Shown here: piece by piece, positions 1 through 7,525 of the stretch
Numbering within the stretch: position 1 is the first letter of the stretch
Layout of the letters: every line of letters begins with the position of its first letter
Assembly (NCBI GenBank): GCA_963665185.2
Contig: CAXXPO010000003.1
Location: 157,997-221,996 of the forward strand
Reading direction: 5' to 3'
Length of the DNA: 64,000 nt
Source: G963665185 sp963665185
GTDB lineage: Bacteria; Desulfobacterota; Desulfovibrionia; Desulfovibrionales; Desulfovibrionaceae
Notes under the pieces: generated by a model
Told to the model about the DNA's origin: nothing
Databases searched by the model: none
Seen by the model: only the letters and a program-made list of their open reading frames with translations
Program-made: the position numbers and the translations under genes

Positions 1-1107
1 CGCATGGGACAGGGCCATGTCCAGCCGTTCGGCCAGAAGATACCCGGAAACATCTGTACAAAACCCCTTCAACAGTCGCGCGAATTCGGAAGAATGCCCG
101 CGCCAATGCTCCAACGCCCCGGTTCCCGGCTCGCACGACAGACAGTAACGCACCAGGGCGTACAGGGAGTTGATCGCCAATCCCGGCAGGCCGCGCCGCC
201 AGCCCATAAGCCAGGGCGTACGCTCGAACAGCAGAAAATGGTCCCTGCCCTGGGCGATGATGTTTTCCAGACAGCCGCAGGCGGCGGACAAAACAGGATC
301 GTCCCATTTCATCGGCTCGCCGCGCAGGTTCCACTCGGGAACACCATGCACGGCATTCCCGCCCACCGCATCCCAACCGCCCAACTCCCGCAACAAGGAA
401 AACAGCCAGCCATTGGCCTGGGGAGAGGCCGGGGTTTCCAGATGGGCGTAACTGAGCACGTACCTGCCCTTTCCGTGCCCGCCCTGCACCAGGCAGGGCT
501 GGTCGCGCATGAAGTCGGGCCGCAGCTTGATCTGATATTTCTCTTCCCAGACGGACAGGGCCGGTTCCGGCAAGTCCGCCAGCCGCATGTCCGCCACCCA
601 GAAGTCATCGGCAGGCGCTTCGTACGTGGCCAGCACATGCAGCCCGCAGTCCTGGTCCGGCGCGAAACGGGCAGGCCACCACACCGGCAGGACGGCGTCC
701 CTGCCCAGAACCGACGGCGCAAGCGCCTGCTCCCCATGCACCCGCACCCGCATGTGGCCGCTCACCAGATGCTGCAGCCGGCTCTCGAACGGCCTGCGGC
801 ACCAGGGGCAGAGCTTCAGGCCGCCATCGGACAGCCCCAATCCGGCCCCGCCGCAAAATCCCAGATAATTTCCCCCCCGCGCCACGAAATCCCGCACCGC
901 ACCAATGCCCTGCGGTCCCAAGGCCTGCGCCTTGCGCCGCGCATTGCCGCCCGGAACGATGAGCAGCCCCGCCGACTCCCCGTCCAGACAGCCCCCGGCC
1001 ACATCATGGCCGCGCACCAGCCGCGCCGGAACGCTCCAGGCCTCCAGCGCCTTGAGCACCAAAAGGCCCCAGATATGGGAATCGTCCCAAAGGATGTGTA
1101 TTGCCAT
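1..1107 (-). CDS. BPL_N-domain (biotin-protein ligase N-terminal-like, glutamine-amidotransferase fold) protein, 3' end outside the window
   Basis: An open frame runs from an ATG at 1107 to the window edge (369 codons, no stop), so the C-terminus is missing. The N-terminal ~200 residues resemble the class I glutamine-amidotransferase-like fold: a VPGGNA turn at about residues 51-56 and a nucleophile-elbow-like GFCGGAG at about 83-89. This matches the BPL_N family, found in the N-terminal half of some fungal biotin-protein ligases and as a stand-alone protein in delta-proteobacteria. No biotin ligase catalytic domain is visible. The true substrate is unknown and the call is a family assignment only. 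No clear ribosome-binding site precedes the start. It is transcribed in the same direction as higBA but lies 140 bp beyond it. Confidence 0.6.
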   Translation of the reverse strand, partial: MAIHILWDDSHIWGLLVLKALEAWSVPARLVRGHDVAGGCLDGESAGLLIVPGGNARRKAQALGPQGIGAVRDFVARGGNYLGFCGGAGLGLSDGGLKLCPWCRRPFESRLQHLVSGHMRVRVHGEQALAPSVLGRDAVLPVWWPARFAPDQDCGLHVLATYEAPADDFWVADMRLADLPEPALSVWEEKYQIKLRPDFMRDQPCLVQGGHGKGRYVLSYAHLETPASPQANGWLFSLLRELGGWDAVGGNAVHGVPEWNLRGEPMKWDDPVLSAACGCLENIIAQGRDHFLLFERTPWLMGWRRGLPGLAINSLYALVRYCLSCEPGTGALEHWRGHSSEFARLLKGFCTDVSGYLLAERLDMALSHA

Positions 1108-1250
1108 TTTCAGCACCAATTTTGCAGAATAAAATAGAAGATCATAGCCTCTAACTGCGGATCAATTCCATTCCGGCAGACAGAGCAGACAACGTATAGA
1201 TCCAGCAGACAGGTATTGACCACAATGGGAGGGATGCCTCAATTCCTACA

Positions 1251-1577
1251 TCAGGCAATGGCATCTCTCATTTTTTCCGGGGGCATGGGTCTTACCTCCC
1301 TCTCTATCCGATCCACCAGCCCCTCGTCCTGGGCCTTCTGAAGCTCATATTCAGCCTGAAGCCCAAGCCAAAGCTGATGCGAGGTTCCAAAGAATTTCGC
1401 CAACCTAAGGGCCGTGTCCAAGGTTATACCGCGTTTTCCAGCGACGACATCGTAAAGACGCTGGTTCGGAACTCCAACTGCAATAGCCAGTTGTCCCGGT
1501 GATATGTTCAAAGGCTTCAGGAACTCTTCCTTCAAAATTCGACCCGGATGAATCGGCGCAATTATTCTTTCAGCCAT
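1251..1577 (-). CDS. higA: HigA-family antitoxin (XRE-type HTH)
   Basis: 108-residue helix-turn-helix protein of the HigA/VapI antidote family. It begins with the family pattern I-x-P-x-H-P-G-R-I-L-x-E-E-F, followed by an XRE-type HTH (residues ~25-55) and the family tail F-G-T-S-x-x-L-W-L-x-L-Q. HigA binds and neutralises the HigB RNase and represses their shared promoter. I chose the ATG at 1577 rather than 1583 because the strong AGGAGG site (1585-1590) leaves no spacing to 1583 but about 7 nt to 1577. The site overlaps the higB stop codon, so the two genes are probably translationally coupled. Toxin-first order (higB then higA) is characteristic of this family. Confidence 0.9.
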   Translation of the reverse strand: MAERIIAPIHPGRILKEEFLKPLNISPGQLAIAVGVPNQRLYDVVAGKRGITLDTALRLAKFFGTSHQLWLGLQAEYELQKAQDEGLVDRIEREVRPMPPEKMRDAIA

Positions 1578-1588
1578 GACCATACCTC

Positions 1589-1867
1589 CTAGTGGTAATC
1601 CGTAATTTCAACGTCATGGGCATCTTGTTCTTCCCAAATGAAACATATCCGCCATTGGTCATTAATGCGGATACTGTGCTGCCCTTCCCGATCTCCTCTG
1701 AGACATTCCAGACGATTGCCGGGAGGGATTCTGAGGTCATCCAGGGAATACGCACGATTCAGCAGCATCAACTTCATAAGGGCCTTCTCCCACAACTCGG
1801 AAGGAAGTTTTGTCCTTTGTCGGTCCCACAATTTAGGGGCGATCTTCCCTTTGAACGACTTAATCAT
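1589..1867 (-). CDS. higB: HigB-family toxin, RelE-like mRNA interferase
   Basis: 92-residue RelE/ParE-superfamily toxin. The family core is present: S-L-D-D-L-R-x-P-P-G-N-R-L-E near the middle, then G-D-R-x-G-Q-H-S-I-R-I-N-D-Q-W-R-I-C-F-x-W and the C-terminal D-V-E-I-x-D-Y-H. HigB enzymes cleave ribosome-associated mRNA. The length is normal for the family and the frame is intact, so the toxin is probably functional. It lies immediately upstream of higA. No Shine-Dalgarno sequence precedes the ATG at 1867. A sigma-70-like promoter ends only a few bases upstream, so the mRNA may be nearly leaderless. Confidence 0.9.
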   Translation of the reverse strand: MIKSFKGKIAPKLWDRQRTKLPSELWEKALMKLMLLNRAYSLDDLRIPPGNRLECLRGDREGQHSIRINDQWRICFIWEEQDAHDVEITDYH

Positions 1868-1873
1868 AACTCA

Positions 1874-1902
1874 TGAGTAATGAGTCCCGTGACTACTGTC
1901 AA
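1874..1902 (-). promoter_or_regulatory. Probable higBA promoter with short palindromic operator
   Basis: Reading the minus strand, a perfect -35 TTGACA (1897-1902) is followed 17 bp later by a weak -10 TACTCA (1874-1879). The 10-bp palindrome ACTCATGAGT spans the -10 region and higB start side (about 1869-1878), a plausible HigA operator. Start-site position and operator role are inferred. Confidence 0.45.
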
Positions 1903-2062
1903 TCCGCAAGAAGTATGGTGGACGGATTATTGAGGACTCATCCAGCCAAGCATAAAGGGCGGGAAAAGGACGGGTTTGCTTCCCGAACGCTTGTGGTGTA
2001 AAGCGACTCGGTAACACGGGGGCGAGTTCAAGGGCTGTGTCATAAAGGTTGTGAAAGGAAAA

Positions 2063-2108
2063 GAGTCCGAGGGAAGCCCCTTTTGCAAAAGGGGCTTCCC
2101 TCGGACTC
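2063..2108. repeat. 46-bp perfect palindrome
   Basis: The arms 2063-2085 and 2086-2108 are exact reverse complements (GAGTCCGAGGG ... CCCTCGGACTC, centred on TTTTGCAAAA), so the transcript or a cruciform would form a 23-bp stem. It lies in the 1,060-bp gap between higB and valS, between the toxin promoter and the 200-bp repeat array. It may be a bidirectional terminator, but no gene ends into it from the left. Confidence 0.8.
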
Positions 2109-2164
2109 CCTTCCTCAAAACATCTCGATCCCGCTCACGCGCCGTCACCCGCAAGACAACCTGA

Positions 2165-2872
2165 GTCCACCCTCCCGGTGGACTTGAAAGAGGTTCACAA
2201 ACCGGGAATATACACACCCCGGATGGTGCAATAAAATGTTCTGGAAGGGGGAGCGCGAGGGGGAGAACCTCTCGACTGACCGGATCGCAAAGGACGTCCT
2301 GTCCTTTGCTTGAAACGGCTCCGCAGAATTGCGATTCTGCTTCGCCTCACGGTGCTGCGCACCGGTCCACCCTCCTGGTGGACTTGAAAGAGGTTCACAA
2401 ACCGGGAATATACACACCCCGGATGGTGCAATAAAATGTTCTGGAAGGGGGAGCGCGAGGGGGAGAACCTCTCGACTGACCGGATCGCAAAGGACGTCCT
2501 GTCCTTTGCTTGAAACGGCTCCGCAGAATTACGATTCTGCTTCGCCTCACGGTGCTGCGCACCGGTCCACCCTCCTGGTGGACTTGAAAGAGGTTCACAA
2601 ACCGGGAATATACACACCCCGGATGGTGCAATAAAATGTTCTGGAAGGGGGAGCGCGAGGGGGAGAACCTCTCGACTGACCGGATCGCAAAGGACGTCCT
2701 GTCCTTTGCTTGAAACGGCTCCGCAGAATTACGATTCTGCTTCGCCTCACGGTGCTGCGCACCGGTCCACCCTCCTGGTGGACTTGAAAGAGGTTCACAA
2801 ACCGGGAATATACACACCCCGGATGGTGCAATAAAATGTTCTGGAAGGGGGAGCGCGAGGGGGAGAACCTCT
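2165..2872 (+). repeat. 200-bp tandem repeat array, about 3.5 copies, upstream of valS
   Basis: Copies begin at 2165, 2365, 2565 and 2765 (the last truncated at 2872) with an exact 200-bp period. I found only two single-base differences among copies. Each full unit contains four consecutive perfect hairpins, in copy 1: GCAAAGGAC/GTCCTTTGC (2287-2309), GCAGAAT/ATTCTGC (2323-2340), CGGTGC/GCACCG (2350-2364) and GTCCACC/GGTGGAC (2365-2383). Both differences fall in loops: TGCG versus TACG in the second hairpin, and CTCCC versus CTCCT in the fourth. A promoter-like TTGAAA with AATATA 17 bp downstream is in every unit. Short open frames across it are repeats of one another and probably not coding. 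Confidence 0.9.
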
Positions 2873-2893
2873 TTCAAGAGGTTTCCCCCTCGC
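2855..2893 (+). promoter_or_regulatory. Long hairpin in the valS leader (possible attenuator)
   Basis: GCGAGGGGG (2855-2863) pairs with CCCCCTCGC (2885-2893), and the inner arms AACCTCT (2866-2872) and AGAGGTT (2877-2883) pair with a TTCA loop. The left arm is the end of the last 200-bp repeat and the right arm is unique sequence, so only the final copy can form it. No U-tract follows. It ends about 20 nt before the valS ribosome-binding site AAGGAG (2914-2919). A regulatory role is inferred. Confidence 0.5.
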
Positions 2894-2927
2894 CCCCTCT
2901 TCACCGTCCACGCAAGGAGATGAATAT

Positions 2928-5585
2928 ATGGCAATCAAGGAACTGGCCAAAGGCTACGAACCCAGGGATGTCGAGGCCAAATGGCGCGAGCACTGGGAAT
3001 CCGACAACACGTTCTCGCCGGACATGGATTCCGAGGGTGAACCGTACTCCATTGTCATTCCTCCACCCAACGTCACGGGCGCGCTGCACATGGGCCACGC
3101 CCTGAACCTGACCCTGCAGGACATCATGTGCCGCTACAACCGGCAGAAGGGCAAGAAGGTCCTGTGGGTTCCGGGCACCGACCACGCGGGCATCGCCACC
3201 CAGAACGTGGTGGAGCGCAAGCTGCTCAAGGACGGCATCACCCGAGAGGAACTGGGCCGGGAAAAATTTCTGGAGCACGTCTGGGAGTGGAAGCAGGAAT
3301 ACGGCGACCGCATCCTGAACCAGATCCGCCGCATGGGCGCCAGCGTGGACTGGACCCGCGAACGCTTCACCATGGACGACGGCCTGTCCAGGGCCGTGCG
3401 CGAAGTGTTCGTCAGCCTGTACGAACAGGGTCTTATCTACCGCGGCAAGTACATCATCAACTGGTGTCCCCGCTGCCACACCGCCCTGGCCGACGACGAA
3501 GTGGAATACGCTCCCAACAAGGGCATGCTCTACCACATCAAATATCCGCTGGAAGACGGTTCCGGTTCCCTGACCATTGCCACGGTCCGTCCGGAAACCA
3601 TGCTCGGCGACACCGCCGTGGCCGTCCACCCGGAAGATGAACGCTACGTCGGCTTTGTGGGCAAGAACATCGTTCTGCCCATTGTGGGACGCAAAATCCC
3701 CGTGATCGCCGACGCCTATGTTGACCGTGAATTCGGAACCGGTGCGCTGAAGATCACCCCTGCCCACGACATGAACGACTGGGAACTGGGCAAGAAATAC
3801 GATCTGGAAGCCATCAGCGTCATCGACGACATGGGCCGCATGAACGAAAACGCGCCCGAACGCTACCAGGGCATGAGCGCGGACGACTGCCGCAAGGCCA
3901 TTGTGGAGGAGCTGCGGGAATCCGGCGCGCTGGTCGCGGAAGAGGAATACGAAAACAAGATCACCCAGTGCTACCGCTGCAAAACCACCATCGAGCCGTT
4001 CGTGTCCGAGCAGTGGTTCGTTTCGGTCAAGCCGCTGGCGGAAAAGGCGCGCAAGGCCGTGGAGGACGGGCGCACCCACATTCTGCCCCAGCAATGGGAA
4101 AAAACCTATTTCAACTGGCTGGACAACATCCGCGACTGGTGCATCTCGCGCCAATTGTGGTGGGGGCACCGCATCCCGGTGTGGTACTGTGACAAGTGCG
4201 GCAAGACCATTGTTTCGCGTACGGACATCACCACCTGCGAATGCGGCGCACCTCTGCGCCAGGACGAGGACGTGCTGGACACCTGGTTCTCCTCGGCCCT
4301 GTGGCCCTTCTCCACCATGGGCTGGCCCGAAAAGACCAGGGAGCTGGAAACCTTCTATCCCACCGGCCTGCTGGTCACCGGGTTCGACATCCTTTTCTTC
4401 TGGGTGGCCCGGATGATGATGATGGGGCTGGAATTCATGGACGAAGTGCCCTTCAGGGACGTCTACATCCATGCCCTGGTGCGCGACGAGGACGGCAAGA
4501 AGATGTCCAAGTCCACGGGCAACGTCATCGACCCGCTGGAAATGATCGACAAGTACGGCTGCGACTCCCTGCGCTTCACCCTGACCTCGTTCGCCGCCAT
4601 GGGCCGCGACATCAAGCTCTCGGAAGCGCGCATCGAAGGCTACCGCCACTTTGTGAACAAAATCTGGAACGCGGCCCGCTTCTCGCTGATGAACCTGCCC
4701 GAAGAAATGCCCGCCGTGGAGCTTGCCGAGGTGCGGGGGCTGCACCACAAATGGATGCTTTCGCGCCTGGAACAGCTCAAAAAGGACCAGGACGCGGCCA
4801 TTTCCGGCTACCGCTTCAATGAAGTCGCCCAGAACATGTACTCCTTTATCTGGCACGAGTTCTGCGACTGGTACCTGGAACTGTGCAAGAACGACTTCAA
4901 CGGAGATGACGAGCAGGCCAAGGCGCAGGCCCAGAAGGTTCTCTGGACCGTGCTCTCGGAAACCCTGACCCTGCTGCACCCGGTCATGCCCTTCGTAACC
5001 CAGGAAATATGGGACACGCTGCCCGGCATCGGCCGGGAAAATGCCGACCTGGCCCGGATGCCCTTTCCCGAAGCCCGTCCCCACCTGCACGATCCCGCTG
5101 CCGAGGAAAGCATGCAGCTCCTGCAGGAAGCCATAATGGCCGTGCGCAACATCCGCGGCGAACTCGGCATCAAGCCCAGCCTGCCCCTGAAGGTGCTGGT
5201 CAAGGCTCCGTCCACCCAGGCCAAGGACATTCTCGAGGCCAATGCCGACCAGATGTCGCGCCTGGCCCGCGTGGATGAAATGACCATCGCCCCGGACGTG
5301 AGCCCTCCCAGGGCCTCGGCCTCGGCAGTCATCCAGGGCAACGAACTCTACGTGCCCCTGGAGGGCGTGGTGGACTTTCAGGAGGAACTCGCGCGCCTGG
5401 ACAAGGAGCTGACCAAAGTCACCAGGGAATGCGAGGTCGTCACCAAAAAGCTCAACAACGAAGGGTTTGTCAGCAACGCCCCCGACCACGTGGTGGCCGC
5501 GGAACGCGACAAACTGACCACGCTCAGCGAAAAACGCGACAAACTCGACGCCCTGCGCCAGCGCATGGCCGACATGGTGGGATAG
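2928..5585 (+). CDS. valS: Valine--tRNA ligase
   Basis: 885-residue class I aminoacyl-tRNA synthetase that charges tRNA-Val in the cytoplasm. The HIGH signature appears as HMGH at residues 54-57 within P-P-P-N-V-T-G-x-L-H-M-G-H-A, and KMSKS is at residues 525-529. Between them lie the editing (CP1) domain, with the G-T-G-A-L-K-I-T-P-A-H-D motif, and zinc-binding Cys pairs. The last ~70 residues form the coiled-coil tRNA-binding arm typical of ValRS. Length is normal. AAGGAG precedes the ATG by 8 nt. It is monocistronic: an extraordinary repeat array lies upstream and a hairpin follows before the convergent ABC gene. Confidence 0.97.
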   Translation: MAIKELAKGYEPRDVEAKWREHWESDNTFSPDMDSEGEPYSIVIPPPNVTGALHMGHALNLTLQDIMCRYNRQKGKKVLWVPGTDHAGIATQNVVERKLLKDGITREELGREKFLEHVWEWKQEYGDRILNQIRRMGASVDWTRERFTMDDGLSRAVREVFVSLYEQGLIYRGKYIINWCPRCHTALADDEVEYAPNKGMLYHIKYPLEDGSGSLTIATVRPETMLGDTAVAVHPEDERYVGFVGKNIVLPIVGRKIPVIADAYVDREFGTGALKITPAHDMNDWELGKKYDLEAISVIDDMGRMNENAPERYQGMSADDCRKAIVEELRESGALVAEEEYENKITQCYRCKTTIEPFVSEQWFVSVKPLAEKARKAVEDGRTHILPQQWEKTYFNWLDNIRDWCISRQLWWGHRIPVWYCDKCGKTIVSRTDITTCECGAPLRQDEDVLDTWFSSALWPFSTMGWPEKTRELETFYPTGLLVTGFDILFFWVARMMMMGLEFMDEVPFRDVYIHALVRDEDGKKMSKSTGNVIDPLEMIDKYGCDSLRFTLTSFAAMGRDIKLSEARIEGYRHFVNKIWNAARFSLMNLPEEMPAVELAEVRGLHHKWMLSRLEQLKKDQDAAISGYRFNEVAQNMYSFIWHEFCDWYLELCKNDFNGDDEQAKAQAQKVLWTVLSETLTLLHPVMPFVTQEIWDTLPGIGRENADLARMPFPEARPHLHDPAAEESMQLLQEAIMAVRNIRGELGIKPSLPLKVLVKAPSTQAKDILEANADQMSRLARVDEMTIAPDVSPPRASASAVIQGNELYVPLEGVVDFQEELARLDKELTKVTRECEVVTKKLNNEGFVSNAPDHVVAAERDKLTTLSEKRDKLDALRQRMADMVG

Positions 5586-5707
5586 CAGGCTGTTGCAAAC
5601 GGGCCGTTGTCCGCGTTGCTGCGAACAGTTCAAACCCTGGCGTATAAAGAATACGCGGCGGTCCTGAACTTATCCGGCCTTGCCCGCCCGCATTTTGAAC
5701 AGTCTGG
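5586..5707. repeat. 122-bp dispersed intergenic element, copy A
   Basis: Begins CAGGCTGTT immediately after the valS stop and ends AACAGTCTG, so the ends are imperfect inverted repeats. Inside are a hairpin (GCGTAT/AATACGC, 5640-5656) and AGTTCA ... TGAACT arms. Its layout matches copy B (19136-19258, 123 bp, opposite orientation). Its core (5610-5656) matches the reverse complement of the 87-bp unit at 35451: a shared 14-base run TCCGCGTTGCTGCG, then AACCCT, GCGTAT and AATACGC at the same spacing. It resembles a MITE or REP-type element. No transposase is seen. Confidence 0.65.
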
Positions 5708-5752
5708 AAACAGGCATGCATCCCCCGGCCACGCAGCAACGGTAAACGCAAT

Positions 5753-5794
5753 CAGGGCCGGAAAAACAGGCGAAGCTTGTTTTTTCCGGCCCTG
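5753..5794. terminator. Bidirectional terminator between valS and the ABC ATPase gene
   Basis: Near-perfect inverted repeat: CAGGGCCGGAAAAA on the left pairs with TTTTTCCGGCCCTG on the right around a short GAAGC-type loop. It lies between two convergent genes and has A/T-rich inner arms, as expected of a terminator serving both strands. Confidence 0.6.
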
Positions 5795-5832
5795 TTCGCG
5801 TCAATGGACAGGCTGTTTGAAAAGTTGAAGGG

Positions 5833-7356
5833 TCAGGCCGGGCGTGGCCCCTTGAATACGATCCGTCCCTTGTCCAGAACCAGAAGATGGGAGCATTCCG
5901 CCGGAAGCTCATCCTGGTGATGCGTCACGTAGACAAGGCTGAACCCGTTGCCTGCCAGACGGCGCAACAGCGACAGCATATCCCGGCGCGAGGCCGGATC
6001 CAGGCCGGAAAGCGGTTCGTCCAGAAGCAGCAGCCGGTTCCCGGCGACCAGCGACCGGGCGATGAAGGCCTTGCGCAGTTGCCCGTGGGAAAGAGAGGAC
6101 ATGGAACAGGGCGCCATCTCCTCCATGCCGAGAAACCGCAACACCCGCAACGCCTCGTTCCTCTGGTCGTCGCCGGCCTCCTCGTACAGCCCTATGCTGC
6201 CGAAAAAACCGGAAAGCACAAGCTGCAGCACGCTCAGGTCGTATTCGTAAAGTGACTGGAGACGCTCGGAAACCAGCCCGACCCCGCGCCGCACCTCGAC
6301 CACGTTTTGCAGGCCGCTGCGACCGAACCAGGCGACCCCGCCTCCGACATGCACCGGAAGGTCGCCGCACAGGACACGCAGAAGGGACGTCTTGCCCGCC
6401 CCGTTGCGCCCGGCCACGGCCCAGTTCTCGCCGTTGCGGATCTCCCAGTCGATATCCTTGAGAATCCGCTTGCCCCCGGCAACCACATTCACGCCGGAAA
6501 GCCGCACGAGGCTGCCGGGCGTCTCTTGGTGCGGACGGAAAGAAAGTGCCGGGCCGGACGTATTCGGATCGCAGGCCACGGCATCTGCGTCCCTGAAAAG
6601 TTCCGTTGCCACTTCAGCCCGCAGATCCTCGCTCTTTCCACGGAAGACCACTTCCCCTCCACGCAGCAACAGGCAATGCCGGACCACCGCCGGCACCTGC
6701 TCCAAACGATGGGCCGCGCAGACAATGGTGGTCATGGATGCGGCCCGTTCAACGGCCGACAGCATCGCCGGCAATGCCTGAGCATCCAGACCGTCCATGC
6801 ACTCGTCCAAGACCAGCACCTCCGGGCGGACCACCAGGGCGCGGGCCAGCAGAATCGTGCGCAGTTCGCCCGTGGACATGTGCTCCACCGGACAGTCGGC
6901 CAGCCGCGAGGCATTCAATTGTTCCAGTATGGCGTCCGCCGCCTTTTGCTGGCCGGCTGTCGGCGTTTCGTACAAGAGCTGGGTATCAAAGAAGCCCGAC
7001 AGGACGACCTCGAGTCCGTCGATCTTCCAGGCCTGCCGGGCGTACCGCGCCTGAAGCTCCGGAGAAACCAGCCCGATGCGCTGCCGCAACCCCAGAGGGG
7101 AATCTACGGGGTCGCCCTCGAAACAATATTCGCGCACGCCTCCCGCATCGGGCGGCAGATCGCCCCGCAAAACACGCAGAAAAGTCGATTTCCCGGCACC
7201 GTTGCGTCCGTAGACAGCCAGGTGCGCGCCACGATGCAAGGTGCACCGCACGCGGTGCAGGAGATGTCTTCCTCCTCGCGTGACGCTCACGTTTTCCAGC
7301 CGGATCAGGGGAAATTCCCGGGAGCACCCAAAAGAAAATTCTGCCGTATTGTTCAT
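5833..7356 (-). CDS. Double ABC ATPase, ModF/PhrA-like
   Basis: 507-residue protein made of two ABC ATPase domains in tandem, with no membrane segments. Each half has a Walker A (GRNGAGKST near residue 55; GRNGAGKTS in the second half), a signature (MSTGELR; LSHGQLR) and a Walker B with catalytic Glu (LVLDECMDGLD; LLLLDEPLSGLD). The H-loop His is present in both (AAHR; VTHHQ). This architecture matches the ModF/photorepair-PhrA family, which is often near molybdate genes but has no firmly known function. No molybdate transporter is adjacent here. I start at the ATG at 7356, because the frame upstream is opened only by a TTG. The gene is divergent from nrdJ. Confidence 0.75.
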   Translation of the reverse strand: MNNTAEFSFGCSREFPLIRLENVSVTRGGRHLLHRVRCTLHRGAHLAVYGRNGAGKSTFLRVLRGDLPPDAGGVREYCFEGDPVDSPLGLRQRIGLVSPELQARYARQAWKIDGLEVVLSGFFDTQLLYETPTAGQQKAADAILEQLNASRLADCPVEHMSTGELRTILLARALVVRPEVLVLDECMDGLDAQALPAMLSAVERAASMTTIVCAAHRLEQVPAVVRHCLLLRGGEVVFRGKSEDLRAEVATELFRDADAVACDPNTSGPALSFRPHQETPGSLVRLSGVNVVAGGKRILKDIDWEIRNGENWAVAGRNGAGKTSLLRVLCGDLPVHVGGGVAWFGRSGLQNVVEVRRGVGLVSERLQSLYEYDLSVLQLVLSGFFGSIGLYEEAGDDQRNEALRVLRFLGMEEMAPCSMSSLSHGQLRKAFIARSLVAGNRLLLLDEPLSGLDPASRRDMLSLLRRLAGNGFSLVYVTHHQDELPAECSHLLVLDKGRIVFKGPRPA

Positions 7357-7444
7357 GGCCTTTTCTCTACACCTGGCGGAACCCCCGGACAAGGGGAAGA
7401 AGCCCTTGCCCGAAAGCGGCGTGCAGTGCGGAATTGCAGCGGGG

Positions 7445-7472
7445 CTGACATTTTCTGGAAAAACGCTATACT
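7445..7472 (+). promoter_or_regulatory. Probable sigma-70 promoter of nrdJ
   Basis: CTGACA (7445-7450) and TATACT (7467-7472) with a 16-bp spacer, about 50 bp upstream of the nrdJ ATG. No cobalamin riboswitch or NrdR box pair was recognised in the 170-bp gap. Confidence 0.5.
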
Positions 7473-7525
7473 GGCGTCCACCCCACTCAAGAGTAAAAAA
7501 TACGATTTAGGAGCGATTGCCAACA

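Noticed and set aside
4..1137. Long plus-strand open frame at the window start
   Set aside because: It is the antisense shadow of the minus-strand BPL_N gene, whose frame has recognisable motifs and a better start.
2165..2927. T-box leader for valS
   Set aside because: Considered because of the multi-stem leader, but I found no T-box consensus, specifier loop or antiterminator/terminator pair.
2145..2934. Repetitive minus-strand frames over the 200-bp array
   Set aside because: They merely restate the DNA repeat, have no ribosome-binding site and ignore the hairpin structure; treated as non-coding.
2901..5633. 910-residue minus-strand frame opposite valS
   Set aside because: No family resemblance; it is a codon-bias shadow of the unmistakable valS gene.
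7357..7525. Cobalamin riboswitch before nrdJ
   Set aside because: Considered because the enzyme needs cobalamin, but the 170-bp gap shows only a sigma-70-like promoter and no recognisable B12-box.
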